NCBI RefSeq assembly: GCF_017875275.1
Contig: NZ_JAGGML010000001.1
Location: 3,059,001 to 3,123,000, forward strand
Direction: 5' to 3'
DNA length: 64,000 nucleotides
Origin: Xanthobacter flavus
Lineage (GTDB): Bacteria; Pseudomonadota; Alphaproteobacteria; Rhizobiales; Xanthobacteraceae
Shown: positions 43,750 to 53,566 of the stretch, piece by piece
How positions within the stretch are numbered: position 1 is the stretch's first letter
Layout of the letters: each line of letters starts with the position of its first letter
Made by a program: the position numbers and the translations under genes
The notes under the pieces: generated by a model
Told to the model about the DNA's origin: nothing
Databases searched by the model: none
What the model saw: the letters and a program-made list of their open reading frames with translations, nothing else

Positions 43750-44712
43750 GTGACGGCACGGGATTCGCGCGGGGCGATGGTGTTCTACAGCGCGTTCGAT
43801 GATCCCGTGGAGTGGAAAGCCGCCCTGCAGGCGGCGATGCCTGCCCTTGATGTGCGGATCGCCGACGTGGCGAGCGGCGCCGTGGACGGCGATGCGGCGG
43901 ACATCCGCTATGCCCTCGTCTGGAAGCCGCCGCAGGGCTTCTTCGCGCGCTTTCCCAATCTCCAGCTGGTGATCAATCTCGGTGCCGGCGTCGATGCGCT
44001 GGTCGCCCGCGATGACCTGCCGCACCTTCCCATCACCCGCCTGTCCGACCCCAACATGTCGCGGATGATGGCCTCCTTCGTGCTGTTCTGCGTGCTGCGC
44101 CATGCCCGGGACATCCCGACCTTCGAGCGCGCGCAGCGCGAGGGGCGATGGCATTATGTGCATCCGCGCACCGCGGAAGAAACCCGCGTCGGCGTGCTCG
44201 GGCTCGGCGAACTCGGCTCCACGGCCGCGCTGGAGCTGGTCCGCCACGGGTTCGACGTGCGGGGTTGGTCCCGTTCGCCCAAGCCGCTTGAGGGCGTGAA
44301 GACCTGCCACGGGGTCGATGCGCTGCCCGGCTTCCTCGCGCAGGCGGATATCCTCGTGGTCATGCTGCCGCTCACCGGCGAGACGCGCCACCTCATGAAT
44401 GCGGAGCGCCTGGCCCATCTGCCGAAGGGAGCAAAGTTCATCAACGTCGCCCGCGGCCCGGTCGTGGATGAGGCCGCCCTGGTCGCGGCGCTGCGCTCCG
44501 GCCAGATTTCCGAGGCGACGCTGGACGTGTTCGAGGTGGAGCCGCTGCCGGCCGAAAGCCCGCTCTGGGGCATGGCCAACGTGCTGGTGACGCCGCACCT
44601 CGCCTCCATCGCCATCCCCGCCAGCGCCGCCGCCCAGATCGCGGAAAACATCCGGCGGGTGGAGGCGGGCGAGGAAGTGCTGAACCGGGTGGACCCGACG
44701 CGGGGCTATTGA
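43750..44712 (+). CDS. ghrA: D-2-hydroxyacid dehydrogenase, glyoxylate/hydroxypyruvate reductase A-like
   Basis: The 320-residue enzyme resembles GhrA, which reduces glyoxylate and hydroxypyruvate with NADPH. The Rossmann motif is VGVLGLGELGSTAALEL. The catalytic triad follows: Arg in KFINVARGPVVDEAAL, Glu in DVFEVEPLPAESPLW, and His in VTPHLASIAIP. LVINLGAGVDALV precedes. The start is a GTG at 43750 with GGGGAGG upstream. Its end overlaps the end of the convergent YCII-like gene by seven bases. Symbol by similarity. Confidence 0.87.
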   Translation: MTARDSRGAMVFYSAFDDPVEWKAALQAAMPALDVRIADVASGAVDGDAADIRYALVWKPPQGFFARFPNLQLVINLGAGVDALVARDDLPHLPITRLSDPNMSRMMASFVLFCVLRHARDIPTFERAQREGRWHYVHPRTAEETRVGVLGLGELGSTAALELVRHGFDVRGWSRSPKPLEGVKTCHGVDALPGFLAQADILVVMLPLTGETRHLMNAERLAHLPKGAKFINVARGPVVDEAALVAALRSGQISEATLDVFEVEPLPAESPLWGMANVLVTPHLASIAIPASAAAQIAENIRRVEAGEEVLNRVDPTRGY

Positions 44713-45140
44713 GCCCCGTCGCGTCCGGCGAGGATTTCGCGCGCCCGCTCGTGCGGCGCCAGGGACTGCTCGGTCACGGCGTCGCCGAAATCCTCCATCT
44801 CGTAGAGCGGGCGGATCTCGATCTCGCTGGGGCCGGGCATGGGATTGGGGCAGCGCTTCACCCAGGCGACGGCCTCCTCCATGTCCTTGACCTCCCACAG
44901 CCAGTAGCCGGCGATCAGCTCCTTGGTCTCGGCGAAGGGGCCGTCCATGACGATGCGGGACGCGCCATCGAAACCGATGCGTTTGCCCTGCGCGGACGGC
45001 TTGAGGCCGGCGCCGTCCCGCATGATGCCGGCCTTGGCGAGTTCCTCGTTGAAATGGCCCATGGCCTCCAGCAGCTCGGGCGCGGGCATCAGCCCGGCTT
45101 CGCTGTCGGCTGTCGCCTTCACGATGACCATCACGCGCAT
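44706..45140 (-). CDS. YCII-related (DGPF) domain protein
   Basis: The 144-residue protein has the DGPF signature in VMDGPFAETKELIAGYWLWE and the start MRVMVIVKATADSEAG. The fold is a ferredoxin-like dimer. Many relatives are encoded beside ECF sigma factors, but none is here. Function is unknown; a small-molecule enzyme role is often supposed. GGAGAGCGAC directly precedes the ATG at 45140. It overlaps the ghrA-like gene tail to tail. Confidence 0.88.
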   Translation of the reverse strand: MRVMVIVKATADSEAGLMPAPELLEAMGHFNEELAKAGIMRDGAGLKPSAQGKRIGFDGASRIVMDGPFAETKELIAGYWLWEVKDMEEAVAWVKRCPNPMPGPSEIEIRPLYEMEDFGDAVTEQSLAPHERAREILAGRDGAQ

Positions 45141-45307
45141 GTCGCTCTCCTGAGGGTTGGATGGGCTCGATGCCAGAAGGACGGTGGACGACGTCCGGCC
45201 CCGACACGATACGGGCAAATTTGGAGGATGAATTGCAACGCGCCTGGCCATCGACCAGGCTCCGGCGCGCCGGTCCGGTGCGGCGGGCAGATGCTCAGGG
45301 GAATGAC

Positions 45308-45796
45308 ATGCGTTTCTGGGGAATGGCCATCGTTGCGGCGGCAGTCGTGGCCGCGGGGGCAGCCGAGGCCGGCAAGCAGACGAACACCCAGTTCCGTGCG
45401 TTCGGCCAGTGGAAGGTCGAGACCGTGCTGGACGACGGCAAGTTCTTCCTGTGCCGGGGCATCACCAAGACCAACAGCGGCATTGTCGGGCTGCTTTATT
45501 ATCCCAACGGCAAGTGGGCCATCGCCTTTCCGGACCTCAGCCTGAAGCCGGGCAGCAAGGTCTCCGGATCGCTGGACATCGGAAAGGCGTCGCAGCCGGT
45601 CGAGCTCGTCGCCAGCCAGCCGGGGGTCCGCGAGCGGGTCTTCATCACGGACGAGGTGCTCAATGCGCTGCGGCAGGGCGGCAAGGTCTCGCTCAAGATC
45701 GCCGGCAAGACCTTCGACTGGGACATGACCGATGCCGGCCAGGCCATCGGTGCCGTGCAGGACTGCTGGACGGCGGGCAAGAAGATCGGCGGCTAA
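45308..45796 (+). CDS. Secreted protein of unknown function
   Basis: The 162-residue product begins with a signal peptide (MRFWGMAIVAAAVVAAGAAE, cleavage near AEAGK). The mature part is about 142 residues with two cysteines (FFLCRGITK and AVQDCWTAGKK) that could form a disulfide in the periplasm. Strand-rich segments such as SLKPGSKVSGSLDIG suggest a small beta protein. I do not recognise the family. AGGGGA lies upstream of the ATG at 45308. It is followed by argJ after 114 bases. Confidence 0.8.
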   Translation: MRFWGMAIVAAAVVAAGAAEAGKQTNTQFRAFGQWKVETVLDDGKFFLCRGITKTNSGIVGLLYYPNGKWAIAFPDLSLKPGSKVSGSLDIGKASQPVELVASQPGVRERVFITDEVLNALRQGGKVSLKIAGKTFDWDMTDAGQAIGAVQDCWTAGKKIGG

Positions 45797-45910
45797 AGGA
45801 CCCGGAGGACGCGCGGTGGCGGTGCTCTCCGGCATCTCCCCCGCTCTCGTCTCCCTTGCCTATCGCCCTAAGCTGCGGCACAGGTGACGCGCCATCAACG
45901 GGGACTGCCC

Positions 45911-47152
45911 ATGTCGACCACCGTGTCTCCCCTCGCACCGACGTTCGTGCCCGAGCTCAAGCCCGTGCCGGGCGTCACCTTCACCACGGTGGCGGCGGGC
46001 ATCCGCTACAAGGGTCGCACCGATGTCCTCGCCATGGCGTTCGAGCCCGGCACCACGGTGGCCGGCGTCACCACCCGTTCGCTCTGCCCCTCCGCCCCGG
46101 TGGAATGGTGCCGCGAGCTACTGAAGAAGGGCAAGGCGCGGGCGCTGGTGGTCAATTCCGGCAATGCCAACGCCTTCACCGGCATGAAGGGGCGGGAGGC
46201 GACGAGCCTCACCGCCGACCTCGCCGCCAAGGCCTTCGGCTGCAAGCCCACCGAAGTGTTGCTCGCCTCCACCGGCGTGATCGGCGAGCCGCTGGACGCC
46301 ACCAAGTTCGAGGCGGCTCTCACCGAGGCGGCGGGTCAGTTGGTGGACTGGCCGTGGCTTGATGCCGCGCGTGCCATCATGACCACCGACACCTTCCCCA
46401 AGCTCGCCACCGCCACCGTGCTGCTGGGCGACGTGCCGGTGACCATCAACGGCATCGCCAAGGGCGCGGGCATGATCGCACCGGACATGGCGACCATGCT
46501 GTCCTTCGTCTTCACCGACGCGCCGATTGCCGCCGACGTGCTGCAGAAGCTGCTCTCCAAGGGCGTGAAGACCACCTTCAACGCCGTCACCATCGACGGC
46601 GACACCTCCACCTCCGACACGCTCCTCCTGTTCGCCACCGGCGCCGCCAAGGAGCGTGGCGCGAAGACGGTGAAGGACATCGACGATCCCGCGCTGAAGG
46701 CGTTCAAGCGCGCGCTCACCGAGCTGCTCGCCGACCTCGCCGAGCAGGTGGCCCGCGACGGCGAGGGCGCCCGCAAGCTGGTGCGCATCACCGTGACGGG
46801 CGCCGTCTCCAACAAGTCGGCGCGGCGCATCGCCATGTCCATCGCCAACTCGCCGCTGGTGAAGACGGCGGTGGCCGGCGAGGATGCCAACTGGGGCCGC
46901 GTGGTGATGGCGGTGGGCAAGGCCGGCGAGCCCGCCGACCGCGACCTCCTCTCCATCTCCTTCGGCGACATCCGCGTCGCGAACGAGGGCGCCCGCGATC
47001 CCGATTATGACGAGGCGGCGGTCTCCGAATACATGAAGAACGCGGTGATCGACCTCTCCGTCGACCTCGGCCTGGGGCGCGGCACCGATCGGGTGCTGAC
47101 CTGCGACCTGACCAAGGAATATGTGGCGATCAACGGGGATTACCGTTCGTGA
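45911..47152 (+). CDS. argJ: Bifunctional glutamate N-acetyltransferase/amino-acid acetyltransferase
   Basis: ArgJ moves the acetyl group from N-acetylornithine to glutamate, the cyclic arginine pathway. The 413-residue proenzyme self-cleaves before the Thr of [14 protein letters not shown] to give alpha and beta chains, and this motif is intact. Other markers are [24 protein letters not shown], and [20 protein letters not shown]. The start at 45911 is preferred over 45884. It overlaps the next gene by four bases (GTGA). Confidence 0.96.
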   Translation: MSTTVSPLAPTFVPELKPVPGVTFTTVAAGIRYKGRTDVLAMAFEPGTTVAGVTTRSLCPSAPVEWCRELLKKGKARALVVNSGNANAFTGMKGREATSLTADLAAKAFGCKPTEVLLASTGVIGEPLDATKFEAALTEAAGQLVDWPWLDAARAIMTTDTFPKLATATVLLGDVPVTINGIAKGAGMIAPDMATMLSFVFTDAPIAADVLQKLLSKGVKTTFNAVTIDGDTSTSDTLLLFATGAAKERGAKTVKDIDDPALKAFKRALTELLADLAEQVARDGEGARKLVRITVTGAVSNKSARRIAMSIANSPLVKTAVAGEDANWGRVVMAVGKAGEPADRDLLSISFGDIRVANEGARDPDYDEAAVSEYMKNAVIDLSVDLGLGRGTDRVLTCDLTKEYVAINGDYRS

Positions 47153-47913
47153 GGGCGGTTGCCCTCGCGATGGTTCTGGCCGCTCTCGGCGCCGGGAAGG
47201 CGATGGCCGAGCCGCCCGCGCGGGAGCCGGTGCTGATCGAAGTGAACGGGGCTGCCATCGTTTCCGTCGCGCCGGATGAGGCGACGGTTGTGATTACGGT
47301 CTCCGGCACGGAAGAGACGTCAGCGGTGGCGACGGAGCGCAACGCCCATGACGTTGCGCAGGTCGGTGCGCTCCTTAAGGGCCTCGGGGTGGCGGACAAG
47401 GATATTCAGTCCGAGCCTGTCCGCGTCACGCCGAGGAGGGGGCCGACCACTTATCCGCTTCCCGGCGACGTTCGGACCGAGCAGGGCACGTCGTCCCCCA
47501 CCACTGTGACCGGCTTTTTTGCGACGACCAGAATGGAGGTCCGTTTCACCGATCTCGCCAAGGCGGGCCAGTTCGCGGAACAGGCCCGCGCCAACGGCGC
47601 GAGTGCGGTCAATCCCATACAGTATCGCGTGCTCGATCCCGCCGCCGGCGCCGAACTGGCACGCCGCGCCGCCCTCGACGCGGCCCGGCGGAAGGCCGAG
47701 GGGCTGGCGGCCATGGCGGGCCTGAAGCTTGGTCGCATGGTTCGCATTTCCATTCCCAGCCGCGACCTGTTTGCGCTGCTCGCGGGCTCAAGCAGCGCCA
47801 TCGCCAGCGGCCCCCAGTCCGACGACGTTGTTCGCATCCGGACCGAAATGCCCGCGGGCATCAAGCCCGTGGATGTCCGCGCTTCTCTCGATGTCTCGTG
47901 GAATGCCGAATGA
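47149..47913 (+). CDS. SIMPL (DUF541) domain periplasmic protein
   Basis: The 254-residue product has a signal peptide ([20 protein letters not shown]) and the SIMPL domain with [24 protein letters not shown] start, [17 protein letters not shown], and [20 protein letters not shown] in the C-terminal half. The fold is linked to periplasmic or surface proteins (E. coli YggE, BP26 of Brucella) with an oxidative-stress role. It starts at a GTG within the argJ stop and overlaps the mutT start (ATGA), so the three genes are coupled. Confidence 0.9.
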   Translation: MRAVALAMVLAALGAGKAMAEPPAREPVLIEVNGAAIVSVAPDEATVVITVSGTEETSAVATERNAHDVAQVGALLKGLGVADKDIQSEPVRVTPRRGPTTYPLPGDVRTEQGTSSPTTVTGFFATTRMEVRFTDLAKAGQFAEQARANGASAVNPIQYRVLDPAAGAELARRAALDAARRKAEGLAAMAGLKLGRMVRISIPSRDLFALLAGSSSAIASGPQSDDVVRIRTEMPAGIKPVDVRASLDVSWNAE

Positions 47914-48326
47914 CCACCCCCCTCAAGATCACCCTCGTCGTCGCCTGCGCCCTCGTGGATGGTGACGGCCGCGTGCTGGTGGCGCAGCGGCCGGAGGGCA
48001 AGGCGCTGGCGGGCCTCTGGGAGTTTCCCGGCGGCAAGATGGAGGCGGGGGAGCGGCCGGAGGAGACGCTGATCCGTGAGCTTCACGAGGAACTCGGCAT
48101 CACGGTGAAGGAGGCCTGCCTCGCCCCCCTCACCTTCGCGAGCTACCCCTACGAGACCTTCCACCTCCTGATGCCGCTCTGGATCTGCCGCCGCTGGGAG
48201 GGCGTGATCCAGAAGAAGGAGCATCAGGCGCTGCAATGGCTGCGGGCCGGCCGCCTGCGCGACATTCCCATGCCGCCGGCCGACGAGCCGCTGATTCCCG
48301 CGCTCATCGACCTCCTCGGCCCCTGA
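47910..48326 (+). CDS. mutT: 8-oxo-dGTP diphosphatase, Nudix family
   Basis: MutT removes oxidised guanine nucleotides from the pool. The 138-residue product has the full Nudix box GGKMEAGERPEETLIRELHE followed by ELGI, with the metal-binding Glu residues. RVLVAQRPEGKALAGLWEFP and SYPYETFHLLMPLWICR also match MutT. The ATG at 47910 overlaps the previous stop. In this group mutT often sits next to argJ. Confidence 0.94.
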   Translation: MTTPLKITLVVACALVDGDGRVLVAQRPEGKALAGLWEFPGGKMEAGERPEETLIRELHEELGITVKEACLAPLTFASYPYETFHLLMPLWICRRWEGVIQKKEHQALQWLRAGRLRDIPMPPADEPLIPALIDLLGP

Positions 48327-48333
48327 TCGCTCC

Positions 48334-49200
48334 ATGTCTTCCGGCATGTCCTCCGCCACGGCGACCCGTATCGGCTTCCTCGCCATCCTGCTGTGGGCGA
48401 CGCTCGCCTTCTTCACGGCAGCGACCGGGAAGGTGCCGCCCTTTCTGCTGACGGCGCTGACCTTCGGCATCGGCGGGGCGGTCGGCTTGGGCGCGGCGCT
48501 CGCCGGGCCGGGGCTTTCCGTGCTGAAGCAGCGGCCGCTGGCCTATCTCCACGGCGTGGGCGGGCTGTTCGGGTACCATTTCCTCTATTTCACCGCGCTG
48601 AAGCTGGCGCCGGCGGCGGAGGCGGGGCTGATCGCCTATCTCTGGCCGCTGCTGATCGTGCTGCTCTCCGCCTTCCTGCCGGGCGGCGGGCTGAGGCGCG
48701 TGCATGTGATCGGCGCGCTGATGGGCTTTGCCGGCACCGTGGTGCTGCTCGCCGGCAAGGGCGGCTTCTCGGGCATCGAGATGCGGTTTCTGCCGGGCTA
48801 TCTCGCCGCCTTCGCCTGCGCCTTCATCTGGTCGTCCTATTCGGTCGCCTCGCGCCATTTCGCGGATGTGCCGACCCAGGCGGTGGCCGGCTTCTGCCTC
48901 GCAACGGCGGTGCTCGCCGGCCTCTGCCATCTCGCGTGGGAGGAGACGGTGTGGCCCGCCTCGACGGGGGAATGGACGGCGGTGGTGCTGCTGGGCATCG
49001 GGCCGGTGGGGCTCGCCTTCTACACCTGGGACATCGGCATGAAGCGGGGAGACGTGCGCCTTCTGGGCGTCGGGTCCTATGCGGCGCCGGTGCTGTCCAC
49101 GTTGCTGCTGGTTGCAACCGGCTTCTCGGCGCCGTCCCTCGCGCTGGCGGTGGCCTGCGCGCTCATCGTCGGCGGAGCCTTAGTCGCCACACGACGTTGA
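48334..49200 (+). CDS. DMT-superfamily exporter (EamA domains), YddG-like
   Basis: The 288-residue inner-membrane protein has ten predicted helices in two EamA repeats. Landmarks are GFLAILLWATLAFFTAATGKV, GVGGLFGYHFLYFTALKLAP, AAEAGLIAYLWPLLIVLLSA, and WDIGMKRGDVRLLGVGSYAAPV (each cut to size). The pattern is like YddG, an exporter of aromatic amino acids or paraquat. Substrate is not proven. It follows mutT after seven bases. Confidence 0.85.
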   Translation: MSSGMSSATATRIGFLAILLWATLAFFTAATGKVPPFLLTALTFGIGGAVGLGAALAGPGLSVLKQRPLAYLHGVGGLFGYHFLYFTALKLAPAAEAGLIAYLWPLLIVLLSAFLPGGGLRRVHVIGALMGFAGTVVLLAGKGGFSGIEMRFLPGYLAAFACAFIWSSYSVASRHFADVPTQAVAGFCLATAVLAGLCHLAWEETVWPASTGEWTAVVLLGIGPVGLAFYTWDIGMKRGDVRLLGVGSYAAPVLSTLLLVATGFSAPSLALAVACALIVGGALVATRR

Positions 49201-49227
49201 CCGCGCGAACCCGAACGGAGACCCGTC

Positions 49228-50079
49228 ATGACCCATCCCGCGCTCTCGTCCGGCGCCGTCGCCGTCATCACCGGCGGCGCCTCCGGCATCGGGCTCGCCG
49301 CCGCTGAAAAGCTCGCCGCGCGCGGGCTGAAGGTGGCCATCGCCGACCTGCCCGGCGAAAAGCTCGATGCCGCCGCGGCTCGGGTGGCGGCCGTGGCGCC
49401 GGGCGGGGCCGGCGACGTTCTCGCCGTCGCCACCGACGTCAGCCGGCCGGAGGATCTGGAGCGGCTGGAAGAAATCGTCGCCGGGCGCTTCGGCGGCACG
49501 GACCTCCTCATGAACAATGCCGGCGTGCAGCCGGGGAGCGCCATTTTCGGCCCCTTCGCCAATTGGGAGAAGGTGCTGGGCGTGAACCTCATGGGCATCA
49601 TCCACGGCTGCCGGGCGTTCGGGCCGAAGATGATCGCGCTGGGCCGGCCGGGCCTTATCGTCAACACCGGCTCCAAGCAGGGCATCACCACCCCGCCGGG
49701 CGACCCGGCCTACAACGTGTCCAAGGCCGGCGTGAAGGCCTTCACCGAGGCGCTGGAGCACGAACTGCGCAACACGCCGGGTTGCCTGGTGTCCGCCCGC
49801 CTGTTCATCCCCGGCTTCGTCTTCACCCCTCTGGCGGCCGGCGGGCGAACGGAAAAGCCGGCGGGGGCCTGGACCGCCGCGCAGACCGTGGACTTCCTGC
49901 TGGAGAAGCTGGAGGCCGGGGATTTCTACATCCTCTGCCCGGACAATGACGTGCCTCGAGCGCTCGACGAAAAGCGCATCGCCTGGGCGGCCGGCGACAT
50001 CATCGAGAACCGGCCGCCGCTGTCGCGCTGGCACAAGGACCATGCGGAGGCTTTCGCCGCATTCGTGAAAGGGGTCTGA
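49228..50079 (+). CDS. Short-chain dehydrogenase/reductase
   Basis: This 283-residue classical SDR has the cofactor motif AVITGGASGIGLAAAEKLA, the central MNNAGVQPG, Ser in VNTGSKQGI, and the catalytic YNVSKAGVKAFTEALEHEL. The C-terminal part is longer than in most SDRs and includes LEAGDFYILCPDNDVPRALD, a segment seen in a subset that acts on bulky substrates. Substrate unknown. ACCCGTC precedes the ATG, with GGAGA at 49213. Confidence 0.87.
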   Translation: MTHPALSSGAVAVITGGASGIGLAAAEKLAARGLKVAIADLPGEKLDAAAARVAAVAPGGAGDVLAVATDVSRPEDLERLEEIVAGRFGGTDLLMNNAGVQPGSAIFGPFANWEKVLGVNLMGIIHGCRAFGPKMIALGRPGLIVNTGSKQGITTPPGDPAYNVSKAGVKAFTEALEHELRNTPGCLVSARLFIPGFVFTPLAAGGRTEKPAGAWTAAQTVDFLLEKLEAGDFYILCPDNDVPRALDEKRIAWAAGDIIENRPPLSRWHKDHAEAFAAFVKGV

Positions 50080-50215
50080 ACAGTGCCGGCGGACGTGATC
50101 CTCCTTGCCATCGGCCCGGCGAGGCCCTAGCACTCCGCGCCGAGCCGCCGCCCTCAGGGCGGCCTGAAAAACGGCGCGATGCCGCAGCGTAAATCAAGAC
50201 CCGAGGAAACGACCC

Positions 50216-51328
50216 ATGGCCACCCACAAGCTCCTCCTGCTCGCCGGCGACGGCATCGGCCCCGAAGTGATGGCCGAGGTGAAACGGGTGGCCCAGTGGC
50301 TGGAGCAGGCGGGCCTCGCCTCCTTCGCCATCGAGGAGGATCTGGTCGGCGGCTGCGCCTATGACGCGCACGGTGCCGCCATCTCCGAGGACGCCATGGT
50401 GCGCGCCAAGGCGGCCGATGCCATCCTGCTCGGCGCGGTCGGCGGCCCCAAGTGGGCGGACGTGCCCTATGAGGCCCGCCCCGAGGCGGGCCTGCTGCGC
50501 CTGCGCAAGGATCTCCAGCTGTTCGCCAACCTGCGCCCGGCCATCTGCTATCCGGCGCTGGCGGATGCCTCGTCCCTCAAGCGCGAGGTGGTGGAGGGGC
50601 TCGACCTTCTCATCGTCCGCGAGCTGACCGGCGGCGTCTATTTCGGCGAGCCCAAGACCATCACCGATCTCGGCAACGGCCAGAAGCGCGCCATCGACAC
50701 GCAGGTCTATGACACCTACGAGATCGAGCGCATCGCCGCCGTCGCCTTCGAGCTGGCCCGTACCCGCCGCAACAAGGTGACCTCCGCCGAGAAGCACAAT
50801 GTGATGCGCTCCGGCGTGCTCTGGAAGCAGGTGGTGACCGACTTGCACGCCCGCGCCTACAAGGATGTGGAGCTGGAGCACGCGCTGGCGGATTCGCTCG
50901 CCATGCAGCTCGTGCGCTGGCCCAAGCAGTATGACGTGATCGTCACCGACAACCTGTTCGGCGACATCCTCTCCGACCTCGCGGCCATGGCCACCGGCTC
51001 GCTCGGCATGCTCCCCTCCGCCTCGCTCGGCGCGGTGGATGCGGCGACCGGCAAGCGCGCGGCGCTCTACGAGCCGGTGCACGGCTCCGCCCCCGACATC
51101 GCCGGCAAGGGCGTCGCCAATCCCATCGCCATGATCGGCTCGCTGGCCATGGCGCTGCGCTATTCGTTCAACGAGGGCGCGGTGGCGGACCGCATCGAGC
51201 AGGCCATCGCGGGCGTGCTCGCCTCCGGCAAGCGCACCGGCGACATCGCCGCGCCCGGCATGGAGACCATCGGCACCGAGGCGATGGGCAAGGCCATCAT
51301 CGCCGAGCTGGACGCCGCGACCGCCTGA
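50216..51328 (+). CDS. leuB: 3-isopropylmalate dehydrogenase
   Basis: LeuB oxidatively decarboxylates 3-isopropylmalate in leucine synthesis with NAD. The 370-residue product has [20 protein letters not shown], the [20 protein letters not shown] substrate region, [27 protein letters not shown], and [20 protein letters not shown] with metal-binding Asp residues, and the [20 protein letters not shown] signature. The gene stands alone; the rest of the leucine genes are outside the window. Confidence 0.97.
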   Translation: MATHKLLLLAGDGIGPEVMAEVKRVAQWLEQAGLASFAIEEDLVGGCAYDAHGAAISEDAMVRAKAADAILLGAVGGPKWADVPYEARPEAGLLRLRKDLQLFANLRPAICYPALADASSLKREVVEGLDLLIVRELTGGVYFGEPKTITDLGNGQKRAIDTQVYDTYEIERIAAVAFELARTRRNKVTSAEKHNVMRSGVLWKQVVTDLHARAYKDVELEHALADSLAMQLVRWPKQYDVIVTDNLFGDILSDLAAMATGSLGMLPSASLGAVDAATGKRAALYEPVHGSAPDIAGKGVANPIAMIGSLAMALRYSFNEGAVADRIEQAIAGVLASGKRTGDIAAPGMETIGTEAMGKAIIAELDAATA

Positions 51329-51350
51329 GCGGTCGCGCTCCAATTCCAAG

Positions 51351-51387
51351 TGCTTTGACCCTCCGGCCCGTCCGGAAGGTCAAAGCA
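51351..51387. terminator. Inverted repeat between leuB and the rhodanese gene
   Basis: TGCTTTGACC and GGTCAAAGCA are perfect 10-bp arms, with an inner CCGG/CCGG pair strengthening the stem. It lies between convergent genes. A T tract is lacking, so it is only a probable terminator for both. Confidence 0.5.
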
Positions 51388-51396
51388 GCGCGCGCC

Positions 51397-51738
51397 TCAG
51401 CCGCGCTCGACCTCGAAGCCGGCCTCGCGCCAGCCGAGGATGCCGCCCTTCATGTGCTCCTCATAGGCGAGCCCCGCCTTCTGCGCGGCCGCGGCGGCCT
51501 GCTGCGAGCGCTGGCCGGAGCGGCAGGAGAAGACGAGCCGCTTGCCCGCCGGGTCGGGCAGAGCGGCCGGGTTCCAGGTGCTCAGCGGAAAACTGACGGC
51601 GCCGGGAATGCGCTCGGCCTGAATCTCGTTCGGCTCCCGCACGTCCACGAGAAGGATGCTGCCATCGGCGAGACCCTGTCGGACCTCCGACGGGGAGAGG
51701 TGGCTGATGGTCCCGCCGAAGGGGTTGCGTTCACTCAT
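51397..51738 (-). CDS. Single-domain rhodanese-like sulfurtransferase
   Basis: The 113-residue cytoplasmic protein is one rhodanese domain with VDVREPNEIQAERIPGAVSF and the active-site loop VFSCRSGQRSQQAAA, where Cys carries the persulfide. GILGWREAGFEV closes the fold (GlpE-like). Its sulfur acceptor is unknown. Start at 51738 is supported by the conserved beginning SHLSPSEVRQGL shortly after it. Confidence 0.9.
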   Translation of the reverse strand: MSERNPFGGTISHLSPSEVRQGLADGSILLVDVREPNEIQAERIPGAVSFPLSTWNPAALPDPAGKRLVFSCRSGQRSQQAAAAAQKAGLAYEEHMKGGILGWREAGFEVERG

Positions 51739-51809
51739 TGACCTGTCCTGAACACGAAGCTGTGAGCCGGTTCGTACCGGGCGCGCGAGCCTGCCCGGAG
51801 CGCCTTGCG

Positions 51810-51842
51810 GATGCAAGAGCTGTTGCAGATGCAAGAGCTGTT
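51810..51842. repeat. Short tandem direct repeat
   Basis: GATGCAAGAGCTGTT occurs at 51810-51824 and again at 51828-51842, an 18-bp period. It lies in the 290-bp gap between the divergent rhodanese and glycine-zipper genes. I see no gene in that gap. Confidence 0.45.
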
Positions 51843-52028
51843 CCCGCACTTGGCCGCGCCGCTGCGCCGGGGAGGTGCCCGAGGCCGGCTTGCCGGGCTT
51901 CGAACCTTGGACGAAGCTGCATGCCGCCCGAACGACCCGCTCATCTGGCGTTCATGTGGCCTTTGCTAGATCAGGTGCCATCGCAGCACGCCGCGGGCCG
52001 ACGCCCGGCGGATGCGGAAAGGATCAAG

Positions 52029-52361
52029 ATGTCGACCCGTAAAGCCGCCTTCGGCGCGTTCACCGCCTTCACCCTGGCCGGGGCCCTCCTTGCCGGCTCC
52101 GCCGTCACCGCCAGTGCCCAGAACAACACTGTGGGCGGTGCGCTCATCGGCGGCACGGCCGGCGCGCTGATCGGCGGCGCGGTGACAGGCAATGCCGGCG
52201 GCGCCGCGGCCGGTGCCATCATCGGCGGTACCACCGGCGCCATCATCGGCAACCAGCAGGACCAGCGCCGCGCCTATTATTTCTGGGGCAACAACGGCCG
52301 CTGCTACCTGCGCCAGACCAACGGCAACGTGGTCAAGGTGTCGCGCGGCTACTGCGGCTGA
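52029..52361 (+). CDS. Glycine-zipper envelope protein
   Basis: The 110-residue protein has a signal peptide (residues 1-30, cleavage at ASAQN). A glycine-zipper segment follows, with repeated GGALIGGTAGALIGGAVTG and AGAIIGGTTGAIIGNQ, a type that packs in the outer membrane or periplasm (YMGG/OmpA-like zipper). A short C-terminal part has two Cys (GRCYLRQTNG and SRGYCG) that may form a disulfide. Exact role unknown. AAAGGATCAAG precedes the ATG, and a strong terminator follows. Confidence 0.85.
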   Translation: MSTRKAAFGAFTAFTLAGALLAGSAVTASAQNNTVGGALIGGTAGALIGGAVTGNAGGAAAGAIIGGTTGAIIGNQQDQRRAYYFWGNNGRCYLRQTNGNVVKVSRGYCG

Positions 52362-52422
52362 TCTTCGATCTCAGGACTGTTGATCGGTTCCGTTCCCCCG
52401 CACGGATCCGATCAGTGGGAGA

Positions 52423-52451
52423 GGCGCCGGCTTTTGCCGGCGCCTTTTTCC
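52423..52451 (+). terminator. Intrinsic terminator after the glycine-zipper gene
   Basis: AGGCGCCGGC-TTTT-GCCGGCGCCT followed by TTTTCC forms a canonical terminator about 60 bases after the stop. Confidence 0.9.
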
Positions 52452-52506
52452 GTTGGCGCGGGCACGGCCGTGTTGCCTCCCGCAGTGCGGCAGATAGATT
52501 GACGCC

Positions 52507-53484
52507 ATGCCGCCCGAGCCTGCTCCCGCCGACGCCCCAGACCGCCCCCGCACCTCCATCGTGCCAGATCTCGCCACGCTGGCCGCCGGGGGAAAACGTG
52601 CCGTCGCCCGCGCGCTGGCGCTGGTGGAGACGGCGCGCGGCCAGCCCGACCTTGTGGCGCTGCTTGATGCCGCCGCCCGCGCCGGCCGGGCTGAGGTGCT
52701 GGGGCTCACCGGGCCGCCCGGGGTGGGCAAATCGACCCTGACCAATGCGCTGGTCCGCCGCGCCCGCGCGGCCGGGCGCACGGTGGCTGTGCTGGCGGTG
52801 GACCCGTCGTCGCGGCGCACCGGCGGTGCGCTGCTCGGCGACCGGGCGCGGATGAAGACCGATCCCGACGACCGGGGCGTGTTCGTGCGTTCCATGGCCG
52901 CGCGCGACCGGCTCGGCGGTCTCTCCGATGATTCGATCGCCGCCGTGGTGCTGCTGCGTGCCGTCTACGATCTGGTGATCGTCGAGACCGTAGGCGTCGG
53001 CCAGTCGGAGGCGGACATTTCCCTCGTCGCCGACACGGTGGTGCTGTGCATCCAGCCGGCCTCGGGCGACAGCCTTCAGTTCATGAAGGCGGGTGTCATG
53101 GAACTGCCCGACATCATCGTCGTCACCAAGGCCGACATGACCGAGGTTGCCCGCCGCGCAGCGTCCGAGGTTGCCGGGGCGCTGTCGCTGGCCGGTTCCG
53201 CCTCCGCCGGCTGGACGGTCCCGGTGATCCGCCTGTCGGCCTCGACCGGGGAGGGGCTCGACGCCTTCGAGGCGGCGGTCGCGGCCCATGGCGCCTTTCT
53301 CGACGCGGGAGACCGCCGCGCGGCGCAGCGTGCGTCGCAGGAGGACAAATGGGTGGAGGAGGCGGTGCGCGTCCGCTTCGGCACCCATGGCCTTGCACGG
53401 GCACGCAAAATCCCCCGGCGTTCGGAGGGCCCGTTCGCTCGTGAAGCAGAGCTGGCGCGGGAATTAACCTCCAGGCAAGACTGA
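52507..53484 (+). CDS. meaB: Methylmalonyl-CoA mutase-associated GTPase MeaB (ArgK family)
   Basis: The 325-residue G3E GTPase protects and loads cobalamin into methylmalonyl-CoA mutase. It has the Walker A loop LTGPPGVGKSTLTNAL, AVDPSSRRTGGALLGDRARM, VETVGVGQSEADI for metal/GTP switch regions, and VVTKADM as the guanine-specificity motif (TKAD). The mutase itself is not in the window. The N-terminal 25 residues are Pro/Ala-rich and variable. Confidence 0.93.
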   Translation: MPPEPAPADAPDRPRTSIVPDLATLAAGGKRAVARALALVETARGQPDLVALLDAAARAGRAEVLGLTGPPGVGKSTLTNALVRRARAAGRTVAVLAVDPSSRRTGGALLGDRARMKTDPDDRGVFVRSMAARDRLGGLSDDSIAAVVLLRAVYDLVIVETVGVGQSEADISLVADTVVLCIQPASGDSLQFMKAGVMELPDIIVVTKADMTEVARRAASEVAGALSLAGSASAGWTVPVIRLSASTGEGLDAFEAAVAAHGAFLDAGDRRAAQRASQEDKWVEEAVRVRFGTHGLARARKIPRRSEGPFAREAELARELTSRQD

Positions 53485-53566
53485 TTGGACAATGCTCTTG
53501 CGTGTCGCCGGCCGGCAACGGTCCGGCGCCCTATTGGGGACATGAAGTCTCGGCAAGGGCTGGCGC

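Noticed and set aside
51806..51845. Possible start of a CRISPR array
   Set aside because: Only two short copies with no spacer of proper size and no cas genes; the same applies to the repeats at 43430 and 55020.
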